NCBI RefSeq assembly: GCF_018617395.1
Contig: NZ_JACSKC010000001.1
Coordinates: forward strand, 1,612,001 to 1,676,000
Length of the DNA: 64,000 nucleotides
Source: Exiguobacterium sp. s48
GTDB lineage: Bacteria > Bacillota > Bacilli > Exiguobacteriales > Exiguobacteriaceae
Reading direction: 5' to 3'
Shown: positions 6,874 to 14,892 of the stretch, one piece after another
Layout: each line of letters opens with the position of its first letter
Position numbering within the stretch: the stretch's first letter is position 1
Made by a program: the position numbers and the translations under genes
Notes under the pieces: model-generated
What the model was told of the DNA's origin: nothing
What the model saw: only the letters and a program-made list of their open reading frames with translations
The model's database searches: none

Positions 6874-7431
6874 TAGGTCGAACGCTTGTTGAATCTGGGC
6901 CGCCGTCTCTTCCGGACTTAAGTTCGTGTTATCGATCCGGAGATAGTGCTCGACGTCTAATTCCCCCGGACGTGAGTTCAATCGATACATCGTCGCCGTC
7001 TGCTTCAGTTCCGCCTCGGACCAGGCGATGTCGCGCTTCGACGGTTTATGGGCAAGACGGTTCTCCGTCGTATTGCGCGCGAGCCGCTCTTCCATCTCGG
7101 CCTCGAGCTCGACGTAATAGATGTCCGCCCCATGTGACTCGAACAAATCCGTCACCTTCTTCACGTAATCCCAGTCCTCCTGCATGTCAAACGCCCAGAC
7201 GAACGTGAAAATCATGCCAGGTAAATCACTCTTGGCGACCGATTCGAACAGTTCTTGACGAAAGTGTTGGACGAGTCGCTTCCCTTCCGGCGTCCCGTAA
7301 TTGAAGAACGGTCCGACAAGGTCGATCGTCATATGGTTATGGAATAATTTCAGTCCGGTTTTGTCGGCGAGCGCCTGCCCGACCGTCATTTTGCCGACGG
7401 CTTGTGGACCAAATAAGATGATGAATTTCAT
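6871..7431 (-). CDS. P-loop NTPase, shikimate/gluconate-kinase-like
   Basis: 186-residue protein beginning MKFIILFGPQAVGKMTVG, a Walker A loop in which Met follows the Lys. This PxAVGKMTVG form is common in small uncharacterised Bacillales ATP-binding proteins related to shikimate and gluconate kinases. Later features are a possible Walker B region (IYYVELEAEMEERLARN) and a LID-like Arg/Lys-rich stretch (ENRLAHKPSKRD). The start at 7431 follows TAGGGGGAAATCC; earlier in-frame starts lack a ribosome site. The substrate is unknown. It is monocistronic and convergent with the PTS operon. Confidence 0.7.
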   Translation of the reverse strand: MKFIILFGPQAVGKMTVGQALADKTGLKLFHNHMTIDLVGPFFNYGTPEGKRLVQHFRQELFESVAKSDLPGMIFTFVWAFDMQEDWDYVKKVTDLFESHGADIYYVELEAEMEERLARNTTENRLAHKPSKRDIAWSEAELKQTATMYRLNSRPGELDVEHYLRIDNTNLSPEETAAQIQQAFDL

Positions 7432-7565
7432 TGGATTTCCCCCTATATCTTTTGAAGATTTTATCATGTGACGTATAATGTGTGACCCCTCCAAAATATT
7501 TGTTTACCTCTTTCCAAATGAAGGAATAAGCATAGCATCGAACTTTATGGAAAGAAGGTGCCCCC

Positions 7566-8714
7566 GTGACTTGTCCCCACTGCGGAAAGAAGACACGATC
7601 GAAAACGATCTGTCCGACGTGTGGCCGCCGCTCACGTCGCACGATTTGGTTATTTGCCGTCCCATTCGCTATCGCACTTATTGCCTTTGTCACCTTCATT
7701 GGAAATGCCTATTTCACGGACATGTTGCGTTCGACCGACTCGCTCGCCGATCAGGTCAACTTGCCGATCGGGGAAGAAACGGTGTCCGCTGACGAAGCGA
7801 CACCAGTCGACTTCGAGCTGTTGCAAGAGAGCCTCTTCACCGTCAGTTACGGGACGGGATTTTTGGTGAGCTCACGTGATGTCGTCACAGCCGCCTCAAA
7901 TGTGGCCGGATTGACGAATATCATCATGCATCATGACGGGGAGGCCGTGTCCGGCACCGTCGTCGGTCGCACGAATCTGATCGCTGTCATTCGAATCGAA
8001 GAGACGGAGAACACCCCGTTCACCCTTACACAAGCCATTGCCGCAGAGAACGAGACATTGACGACCTTAACCATGAAAGAACGTATCAATGGCACAGTCA
8101 CATTCGCCGAGAACGGCTATAGCCGAAACTTTGAATTGCCACGTCATGCGTATGGCAGTCCGCTCCTTTCGGCATCCGGGCGAGTCGTCGCCATCCATTT
8201 GCGTGGGATCGCCTTGCCGACCGCATTATTTGAACAGGACATCCGGACGTTCATCGCAAAAGATGCACCGGCACCGCCGCCTATCGAACTCGCACCGGTC
8301 GAACCGATCAAACCGGATTTGACCGAAGAACCGGTCGTCGTTCCGGAAGCACCCCCTATTCCCGAGGCGCAACCTGTCATCCCACCTGTCACTGAACCGG
8401 AAGCACCGGTCGAGGAAGAAGTCGAAGAAGAGGTCGTGGAAGAAACGGAGCCGACGACACCGGAAGTGACGCCGGAAGAACCTGCAGAACCACCGAGTGA
8501 ACCAGAGGAACCGACGGATCCACCGGAAACAGAAGAACCGATTGAAGACGATCCACCGGTAACCGAGCCTGAGGAACCGACCGAACCGGAAGAGCCAACG
8601 GAACCAGAAGAACCGACGACGCTCGAACCAAATGGAGAGGATGACTCGATCGTCGAAGACAATCCGGAAGAACCGGTTGAAGAGGAAAACGACACAAGCA
8701 CTCCATCCGAATGA
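7566..8714 (+). CDS. Zinc-ribbon, membrane-anchored protein with inactive trypsin-like domain and Pro/Glu tail
   Basis: 382-residue protein in three parts. The N-terminus is a zinc ribbon (Cys3, Cys6, Cys16, Cys19) followed by one membrane helix (about 27-48). Residues about 85-235 look like an HtrA/trypsin-like fold (YGTGFLVSSRDVVTAAS, then GSPLLSASGRVVAIH). The triad positions appear lost: Ser111 replaces His in VTAAS, Asn137 stands near the Asp position, and Ala195 replaces the Ser. From about 240 onward the chain is a Pro/Glu/Thr tail with repeats of EPEEPT. It starts at GTG 7566 after GAAAGAAGG. I infer a non-catalytic surface or scaffold protein with the ribbon in the cytoplasm. Confidence 0.7.
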   Translation: MTCPHCGKKTRSKTICPTCGRRSRRTIWLFAVPFAIALIAFVTFIGNAYFTDMLRSTDSLADQVNLPIGEETVSADEATPVDFELLQESLFTVSYGTGFLVSSRDVVTAASNVAGLTNIIMHHDGEAVSGTVVGRTNLIAVIRIEETENTPFTLTQAIAAENETLTTLTMKERINGTVTFAENGYSRNFELPRHAYGSPLLSASGRVVAIHLRGIALPTALFEQDIRTFIAKDAPAPPPIELAPVEPIKPDLTEEPVVVPEAPPIPEAQPVIPPVTEPEAPVEEEVEEEVVEETEPTTPEVTPEEPAEPPSEPEEPTDPPETEEPIEDDPPVTEPEEPTEPEEPTEPEEPTTLEPNGEDDSIVEDNPEEPVEEENDTSTPSE

Positions 8715-8726
8715 TGGAGTGCTTGT
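8694..8726. terminator. Bidirectional terminator overlapping the end of the zinc-ribbon gene
   Basis: ACAAGCACTCCATC pairs with GATGGAGTGCTTGT around a 5-nt loop. The stop codon TGA (8712-8714) lies inside the hairpin, and the minus-strand gene begins its stop at 8726. Confidence 0.8.
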
Positions 8727-8890
8727 TATTCGTCACGTGTGAAACGCCGTTGGAGATTGCCGAGCACCGCTCCTAGCGCAAGAAGCAGAATCGACAACGC
8801 CCAAAACGGGAGCGCATCTTGCAATAACCAGACGACGAGGGCACTGAAGCCAATCACGGCTCCGAGCCATAAAAAATTCCGTTGTCCCAT
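8726..8890 (-). CDS. Small membrane protein, 54 aa
   Basis: A 54-residue protein starting MGQRNFLWLGAV with two hydrophobic stretches (about residues 5-22 and 26-42) separated by LLQDALPFW, and a basic C-terminal tail NLQRRFTRDE. It fits a two-helix inner-membrane hairpin with both ends in the cytoplasm. The start is set by GAGGTGAAGG immediately upstream. It follows the 74-aa gene by 19 nt on the same strand and is probably cotranscribed. I do not recognise a family. Confidence 0.6.
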   Translation of the reverse strand: MGQRNFLWLGAVIGFSALVVWLLQDALPFWALSILLLALGAVLGNLQRRFTRDE

Positions 8891-8909
8891 GTCCTTCACC
8901 TCGTCCTCA

Positions 8910-9134
8910 TCATAACACAACGATTCGATATGCCGTTGTTTGTGGCGGCAAGGAACGCGTCAAACGTTCGTCATGCTCGATTCGAACTCGTTGCCCGACA
9001 AGAAGCGGTGTCTCGTCCAAAAGAAGTCTCGTCACATGAAACACGATGCCATCAAACGGTTCCGCCTCCCGTGTCGGCGTGACCCGGATTTTCTCCTCCA
9101 TCACTTCTGCTACATATCCCGAGAACGTCGCCAT
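8910..9134 (-). CDS. Small DUF3221-like protein, 74 aa
   Basis: A 74-residue soluble protein starting MATFSGYVAEVMEEKIRVTP and containing LLVGQRVRIEHDE followed by PPQTTAYRIVVL. This resembles the OB-like DUF3221 domain (a GYV..V strand, a VGQ+V motif, then S.P.Q...), which in other Bacillales usually sits behind a lipoprotein signal. No signal is present here. The start follows GGAAAGGAGGGGG. Function is unknown. It heads a two-gene unit with the 54-aa membrane protein and is divergent from the TPR-like gene at 9254. Confidence 0.55.
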   Translation of the reverse strand: MATFSGYVAEVMEEKIRVTPTREAEPFDGIVFHVTRLLLDETPLLVGQRVRIEHDERLTRSLPPQTTAYRIVVL

Positions 9135-9253
9135 GCCGTCCCCCTCCTTTCCATCCCATACTTTCCATTTCCCGTTTTTGCAAAAGATGCTACTCCCTCG
9201 TTTCGAGAACAAGTATAATAGAGCCACACCAGTACTTGTGAGGAGGACACCCT

Positions 9254-10129
9254 ATGACACAGACCATCGATTTACACACCCCAGAGTTCCAGCGCACGTT
9301 CCTTGAGATGATGCTCCTCGCAGAATTAACAGAAGCTTATAACGCTGAAGCCATCAATGAAATGGCGACACGGGGCGAGACTGCGTTCCCGGATGACCCA
9401 TTCTTCCCGGCCATGCGCGCTTATCCATACATTCGAGAAGGTGACACCGAGTCAGCAAAACCTTGGCTCGATAAAGCGAGCGCGCTCGGCGATCACTACA
9501 TCCTTCATATGTTGAAAGGGTACGTCAGTGAAGACACCGGATTCACGTTCGAAGCGGAACAACACTTTCTCCGTGGCGTCGAACGCTATCCCGACGTCCC
9601 AATCGTGCATCGCGCCCTTGCCGTCCACTACTTCGACCGCAAGTTCCATGGCGAGGCCGGTCTTCATATCATGAACTATGTCCGGCTTGCCGGATTCGGC
9701 CCGGACACCGTCCCGATGTTGCTCGAATTTTTCCAAGTGTTTGACGACATTCCGCTCGATATGGTCGATGAACTGATGAAGACGGCGAGCGGTTACTTAA
9801 CATTAAATCCGCATGACCCGCATGCCCATTCCCTATACGCGTCCATGTGTAGCCATCGTTTCGCTGCACTGACGGCCGAGTTAAAGGACGATGACCCGCT
9901 GACCGACGAGATGATTTGGATGCTCCTTGAAGTCGAGAATCACGGGATGTGGAGTGCGACTTATGATCGTAGTGAAGAACGGATGTTCCGCCATATGTTC
10001 GCGGAATACGTCGACAACGTCATCCTGCCAAACACGTCACAACTCTATGTGTGGCGCCTACGGTTGCGATATTTGACACGTCGCCTGACACACCGCTTCA
10101 CGGGTGGTTACTCTGTACCGATGTCATGA
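9254..10129 (+). CDS. TPR-like helical repeat protein, 291 aa
   Basis: Cytoplasmic all-helical protein with tetratricopeptide-like spacing across roughly residues 40-215, for example AYPYIREGDTESAKPWLDKA and EAEQHFLRGVERYPDVPIVHRALAVHYF. The C-terminal third is rich in charged helices and ends in a basic stretch RLRLRYLTRRLTHRF. No catalytic motif is visible. Such proteins normally act as protein-protein adaptors. A GAGGAGG ribosome site precedes the ATG. It stands alone between divergent and convergent neighbours and ends at a strong terminator. I cannot name a family or partner. Confidence 0.6.
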   Translation: MTQTIDLHTPEFQRTFLEMMLLAELTEAYNAEAINEMATRGETAFPDDPFFPAMRAYPYIREGDTESAKPWLDKASALGDHYILHMLKGYVSEDTGFTFEAEQHFLRGVERYPDVPIVHRALAVHYFDRKFHGEAGLHIMNYVRLAGFGPDTVPMLLEFFQVFDDIPLDMVDELMKTASGYLTLNPHDPHAHSLYASMCSHRFAALTAELKDDDPLTDEMIWMLLEVENHGMWSATYDRSEERMFRHMFAEYVDNVILPNTSQLYVWRLRLRYLTRRLTHRFTGGYSVPMS

Positions 10130-10162
10130 AAAAACATCACGCCAGCACGGCGTGATGTTTTT
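10130..10162. terminator. Bidirectional terminator
   Basis: AAAACATCACGCC pairs with GGCGTGATGTTTT around AGCAC. It separates the plus-strand TPR-like gene from the convergent SDR gene ending at 10165. Confidence 0.88.
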
Positions 10163-10164
10163 GT

Positions 10165-10914
10165 TTATCCGGCATATGGTTTAATCGGTCCGCGTAAGCT
10201 GAACGAGTAATCTTCCGGGTCGACAATCCCAACGACTTCATCCCCTTCAAGCAAGTCATATAGGAACTCTGCCATCTCGCGCGCCGTATGATACTTCGCG
10301 ACGTTCTCGCTATAGTCGAACCCTTCCGTATCGCGAGCCCGGTCCGCGAAGCTCGTCTCCGTCGCGGCCGGCGCGAGTACTTTCGCCCGAAGTTTGGCTC
10401 CACCCTGCTTCAACTCTTGCGCAAGCCCTTCCGTATACGCACTGACGAAGAACTTCGTCGCACAATACGTGACCGAGTTTGGGACGATCCGATATCCCCC
10501 GACAGACGACACGTTCAATAGTTGCGCCCCTTCGACGTCATGATAATCGCGGACATATAGACTCGACAAGACGGTGAGCGCTTCGATATTCAGACGAATC
10601 ATATTCTCGATTTTACCGAGGTCGACGTCTTTGATGAGATCCGCATCCCCGAATCCGGCGTTGTTGATCCACGTCTCGATGTCGAGATCCGCGAGCGATT
10701 CATATAAACCGTACACGTTCTCGCTATATGACAGGTCGGTCGATTTGATGATGACGTCACTATCCGACGAGATGGATTTGATCTCATCACGTAACGACTC
10801 GAGCTCTTCTTTTCGTCTTGCGACGAGCACGAGCGATTTTCCCTTTTCGGCGAGCAACTTCGCTGTCTCATAACCGATTCCTGAACTGGCTCCTGTAATG
10901 ACGGTATACTTCAT
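10165..10914 (-). CDS. Short-chain dehydrogenase/reductase
   Basis: 249-residue classical SDR oxidoreductase. The NAD(P)-binding motif TGASSGIG is at residues 5-12 after MKYTVI, NNAG follows mid-chain, and the catalytic Ser and YxxxK are in NVSSVGGY and YCATK. The VLVARRKEEL stretch after the second strand, with two Arg, suggests NADP preference. Length is normal. The second of two nearby ATGs (10914) has the better 9-nt spacing from AAAGGAG, although 10920 is possible. The substrate is not predictable. It is a single gene with convergent and tandem neighbours. Confidence 0.85.
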   Translation of the reverse strand: MKYTVITGASSGIGYETAKLLAEKGKSLVLVARRKEELESLRDEIKSISSDSDVIIKSTDLSYSENVYGLYESLADLDIETWINNAGFGDADLIKDVDLGKIENMIRLNIEALTVLSSLYVRDYHDVEGAQLLNVSSVGGYRIVPNSVTYCATKFFVSAYTEGLAQELKQGGAKLRAKVLAPAATETSFADRARDTEGFDYSENVAKYHTAREMAEFLYDLLEGDEVVGIVDPEDYSFSLRGPIKPYAG

Positions 10915-10992
10915 ATTCATCCACTCCTTTTTGTCGTTTACCTTGTTGTTCATTCCCTACTTTTTAGATGATGAATCGTTTCGATGTGAACG

Positions 10993-11023
10993 AAAAGCCC
11001 TGACTCCGAAGAGACAGGACTTT
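10993..11023 (-). terminator. Terminator preceding the first chemoreceptor's 3' end
   Basis: On the minus strand GTCCTGTCTC pairs with GAGTCAGGGC around a UUCG-type loop, followed by a short U run. It lies just beyond the stop codon of the chemoreceptor gene. Confidence 0.75.
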
Positions 11024-11027
11024 CATC

Positions 11028-12734
11028 TTATGTCGTGAATCGACCAATCAACGTCTGCAGATCACTCGTCATGTTCCCGAGCGACTCGGCGATCCCGTTC
11101 AACTCTTGAATCATCGCAAGTTGGGCGTCAGCTGTCTCACCGACCGTACGCATCGTGTCGGCCATCCCTTCACTGTCTTGTGACATTTGAAGAGAGGACG
11201 TCGCGACTTGTTTCGTCGTTTCTGCAATCTCATGCGAGGCGATCCGGATATGTGACGTGTTGTCGACCGATGTCTCGAGCTGACTGACAATCTGTTCGAA
11301 TGCGCGTGTCGCTCGTTCAAGCAACAACGTGTTCGTCTCGACGCGTTTCGCACTGACGACGTGTTGGTCGAGAACGGCGTTCGATTGTGCCTGAATCGAC
11401 TCGATCAACCCAGCGATTTGTGTCGCCGACTGTTTCGACTGCTCGGCAAGTTTACGTACTTCTTCTGCGACGACGGCGAACCCTTTCCCTTGTTCACCGG
11501 CACGTGCTGCTTCGATGGCCGCGTTCAATGCCAATAAGTTCGTCTGGTCGGTGATGGATTGGATGACCTCGGTGATGAGGGCAATCTCGTCAGACTGTTG
11601 CTTTAGTGCCGAAATCGATTCTCCCGTCCGACGTGTCTCCCGCTCGAGTGCGAGCACCTCGTCTTTCGCCTGAGCCATCGTCGCACCACCTTCTTCGGCG
11701 AGCTTCAAACTCTGTGACACGTCATCGTCAATCGAGCCGATGGATCCGGCAATTTGACCGATGCCTTCATCTGCTGCTGCGACCGCTTGCGACGTCCCCG
11801 TCGCTTCTTTCGCCTGCGCAATCGTTTCGTCCACGATTCGGTCGATGAGACGGGTCGTTTCCTCCGTCTGCGACGCCATCTCTTCCGTGCTCGCATACAG
11901 TTCTTCCGATTGTGCCGTGATCTCCTGTGCGTTTTGGGTGACACGGTCAATCAGTTCACGCAAATTGCCTTTCATGCGGTTGAAGCCGGTCATCAATTGT
12001 CCGATTTCATCTTGCGTGAGTGCCTGAAGGTCCTCACGTGTCAAATCCCCTTCTGCCACCACGTCCACTTCTTTTGCTAAGAAACGGAGCGGTGCCGTCA
12101 CCATATGGCTGATAGCATATCCGGCGCCCATCGTCAGGACGAAACTGATAACGGCGATGATGACTGAGTACCAAAAGGCACGCTGACTCGCTTCTTGGAG
12201 TTCCGTTTGCATCGTAAGCATCTTCTCTTCCGTTTCGGCCTGCAATGCTTCACCGGTCGATGCGATCGATTTCGTCACGTCCGGCATGAGACGGAACACT
12301 AAACGATCGATTGCTTCTTGGTCTTTTGAGTCGATTGCCGTGATGGCTTGAACGGCCATATCGTCATACCCATTCGCATATTCAAGTAATGATTCAAATT
12401 CTTTTCGTTCGGACTCGTTGTCCGCGAGTTCGATCAACGATTCGATGGCAACTTTCTTTTCTTCGCCACCCCGGTTAATTTGTTGTTTTCGTTCATCGTC
12501 TTGTATAAGGAGATACCCACGTACCCCATATGCCTGGCGGACCATCCCGAGTGCCAAATCGTCCGCTGCTTTCATTTTCATGACATCGTTTGAAATCATG
12601 TGTTCATACTGACTTGTCATTCGATCGAGCGTCCACAGATTATAGGCCATCCCGACCAATGTCAGAACCAGGATCAAGCCGACACTTGCCATGATTTTTT
12701 TTGATAACGTCCATGTGTTCCACATCTTTTTCAC
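11028..12734 (-). CDS. Methyl-accepting chemotaxis protein (4HB sensor)
   Basis: 568-residue transmembrane chemoreceptor. TM1 is at about 10-32, followed by a helical four-helix-bundle sensor (about 33-187) and TM2 (about 188-210). A HAMP domain follows (about 211-265, ending [17 protein letters not shown]), then a long coiled-coil signalling domain. The kinase-contact tip is clear ([20 protein letters not shown]). The sensor part carries [10 protein letters not shown], typical of 4HB_MCP sensors. It controls CheA activity; the ligand is unknown. The gene stands alone, with its own terminator, next to a second receptor on the same strand. Confidence 0.93.
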   Translation of the reverse strand: MKKMWNTWTLSKKIMASVGLILVLTLVGMAYNLWTLDRMTSQYEHMISNDVMKMKAADDLALGMVRQAYGVRGYLLIQDDERKQQINRGGEEKKVAIESLIELADNESERKEFESLLEYANGYDDMAVQAITAIDSKDQEAIDRLVFRLMPDVTKSIASTGEALQAETEEKMLTMQTELQEASQRAFWYSVIIAVISFVLTMGAGYAISHMVTAPLRFLAKEVDVVAEGDLTREDLQALTQDEIGQLMTGFNRMKGNLRELIDRVTQNAQEITAQSEELYASTEEMASQTEETTRLIDRIVDETIAQAKEATGTSQAVAAADEGIGQIAGSIGSIDDDVSQSLKLAEEGGATMAQAKDEVLALERETRRTGESISALKQQSDEIALITEVIQSITDQTNLLALNAAIEAARAGEQGKGFAVVAEEVRKLAEQSKQSATQIAGLIESIQAQSNAVLDQHVVSAKRVETNTLLLERATRAFEQIVSQLETSVDNTSHIRIASHEIAETTKQVATSSLQMSQDSEGMADTMRTVGETADAQLAMIQELNGIAESLGNMTSDLQTLIGRFTT

Positions 12735-12884
12735 GTACTACGAGGAGTCCTCTCCTCTTCCACCTCTTTTTCTTTCTATTTTAAGTACTGCCATTTTTAT
12801 ATCGGACGCAACAGCCTAATTTGTACCAACAATTTGAAATTCATTTGTGTATTGACCTATCTTTTTATTTTTTTAGGGCACATA

Positions 12885-12915
12885 TAAAAAAGAACCAGAC
12901 AGCTGTCCGGTTCTG
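12885..12915 (-). terminator. Terminator of the second chemoreceptor gene
   Basis: AGAACCAGAC pairs with GTCCGGTTCT around a 4-nt loop, with a run of six A on the plus strand giving a U tract on the minus strand. Confidence 0.88.
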
Positions 12916-12923
12916 ATACGTGC

Positions 12924-14768
12924 TTATAGTTTGAATTGTGCCACACGATTCGAGAGTTCGGTCGCCCGTTTCTCCGTTTCGCCCATCTTCGCCTGAACAT
13001 CGTTGAAGCGTTCGACTGAAAGTTGGACTTTCTCTGAGATGGACTGCGTTCCGTCCGCGCCTTCTGTCACGGTCGTCGCTACTTCCTGGATGACCCCAAG
13101 AATGTTGTCCGTCATATGGCGAAGCTGGAGCGCATTCCCTTCGAACGTCTTCGCCGTCTCACCGAACACCGTCGCATCCTGTTCATATTGCGTCGCAGAT
13201 TCTTCAAGTCGATCATAGTCGGCCATGACTTTCGTGTTGAGGAACGTCAACATGTCTTCCGAACTCGCATTGAGTCGTTCGACCGAATCAATGACCGTGT
13301 TCGACACGTCGCGAATCTCGTTGACCGTCTGACGTGAGTTTTCTGCCAGCTTGCGAATTTCGGATGCGACGACCGCGAATCCACGACCCGCTTCCCCTGC
13401 CCGTGCCGCTTCAATCGATGCATTCAAGGCGAGCAAGTTCGTCTGGTCGGCAATCGCTAGAATCGCCGTCGTCAAGACGCGAATCTCTTCGACTGACTGT
13501 GCTCCTTTGATTGCTTCCGCCAATTCGACTTGTTTCTTCTCGATAATTGTCACTGCTTCCGTCTTCGAGACGACGGCTTGTTCACGCATTTGGTGAGCCC
13601 GCGTCTCGACACGGTTCGCTGTTTCGGCACTTTCATTAGATAAGTCGACGATTGAATCGATCGAACTACCCATTTCTGTCGTCGAGGCACTCATTTCTTG
13701 CGATGAAGCTGCCGTTTCTTCCATACCAGCCGTCAATTCTTCGACCGTTCCCGACGTTTCTTCCATATAGTGACTGAGTCGTGTCACTTCGGCTGATACA
13801 TCTTTAGAAGACGAGAGAACGACTTTTGCCGTCTCATCGACATCGATCATGATCTCGCGAAGTGTACCGAGGAACGTGTTGAACGAACGACTGACTTGCG
13901 CGATTTCGTCATTCGACGTGACGGGAATCGTCATCGTCAAATCCCCACCTTGCGTCGCAAGTTCATCGAAGCGTGTCTGGAGCGTTTGCATCGGTCGGAT
14001 GATTGAACGTAACAAACTGAGACCTAGGAATAAGAGAATCGCCACAGCCCCGACCGTCACGGCAATCAATGCCATGAGGGACTGCATAAATTCACGTTCC
14101 ATGTCTTTCCCGACGCGTTGTGACCCTTCTGAGTTGTAATCGACGAGGTTGCTTAATTTTTGTGTAAAGTTATCATACGTCGATTTCGACTGCGCATCAT
14201 AGTATGAGCGTGCCATACCCGTGTTGCCTGTCGAACTGAACGTCAACATATTGTCCGAGACGCGTTGATACATTTCCCATTGCCGCGAGAAGTTTGTAAA
14301 GAGTTCCTTATCTTCTGCGTTTACGGCCCGCGCTTCGTACTTCGGCGCGATGGTATTGATTTCATCCCGAATCTCTTTCATCTGCGCCATGAGCTCTTCC
14401 TTCTTCGCCGCATCCTCTGAGACGATATGATCGAGCTCGAGCGTGCGATAGTTCGCAGCGAGCGTATTGAGTTCGTGGGCGTAATCGAGCCCTTTGTTCC
14501 AGTTATTGACGATGTCGTCCGCTTGACGGTTCGCGTCACTCATTGAAAATAGCGCGTAACCGCCGACGCCAATGACCATGACGAGTGAGATGAGGACGAG
14601 TCCCCACAATTTTTGACGAATCGTCAAATTCTTCCCGACATTCGTTCCGAAAGATGCCGTGCGTTCACGCTTCTCTCCGCGCTTCCACTTGAGTGTCGGT
14701 TTCCACGTCCATGTCGGTTTTCGTTTGATCCGGCTCAGTGCCTTAGACCATGTTGATTTCCATGCCAT
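12924..14768 (-). CDS. Methyl-accepting chemotaxis protein with basic Trp-rich N-terminal extension
   Basis: 614-residue chemoreceptor. Before TM1 (about 55-77) lies an unusual cytoplasmic leader of about 50 residues, rich in Trp, Lys and Arg ([20 protein letters not shown], then a second Trp-Lys stretch). The periplasm-facing helical sensor spans about 78-237, TM2 about 238-262, then HAMP and a signalling domain with the tip [19 protein letters not shown]. The ATG at 14768 follows GAGAGGGG at 9 nt, and no other Met occurs before TM1, so the leader looks genuine. Ligand unknown. Confidence 0.9.
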   Translation of the reverse strand: MAWKSTWSKALSRIKRKPTWTWKPTLKWKRGEKRERTASFGTNVGKNLTIRQKLWGLVLISLVMVIGVGGYALFSMSDANRQADDIVNNWNKGLDYAHELNTLAANYRTLELDHIVSEDAAKKEELMAQMKEIRDEINTIAPKYEARAVNAEDKELFTNFSRQWEMYQRVSDNMLTFSSTGNTGMARSYYDAQSKSTYDNFTQKLSNLVDYNSEGSQRVGKDMEREFMQSLMALIAVTVGAVAILLFLGLSLLRSIIRPMQTLQTRFDELATQGGDLTMTIPVTSNDEIAQVSRSFNTFLGTLREIMIDVDETAKVVLSSSKDVSAEVTRLSHYMEETSGTVEELTAGMEETAASSQEMSASTTEMGSSIDSIVDLSNESAETANRVETRAHQMREQAVVSKTEAVTIIEKKQVELAEAIKGAQSVEEIRVLTTAILAIADQTNLLALNASIEAARAGEAGRGFAVVASEIRKLAENSRQTVNEIRDVSNTVIDSVERLNASSEDMLTFLNTKVMADYDRLEESATQYEQDATVFGETAKTFEGNALQLRHMTDNILGVIQEVATTVTEGADGTQSISEKVQLSVERFNDVQAKMGETEKRATELSNRVAQFKL

Positions 14769-14851
14769 CTATGTATTCCCCTCTCAATCATGCAGTGTTT
14801 CCTATACTATCGACAATTTTCAGAAAATAATGAAGGGGATTGACCAAACTT

Positions 14852-14884
14852 AAAAAAGGCGACTCAAACTGCAAGAGTCGCCTT
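14852..14884 (-). terminator. Terminator of the large secreted-protein gene
   Basis: AAGGCGACTC pairs with GAGTCGCCTT around a 9-nt loop. The A run at 14852-14857 supplies the U tract on the minus strand. Confidence 0.88.
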
Positions 14885-14892
14885 CAAATTAT

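Noticed and set aside
8144-8701. 185-codon Ser/Gly-rich minus-strand frame
   Set aside because: Shadow of the Pro/Glu-rich tail of the plus-strand gene; no ribosome site and low complexity.
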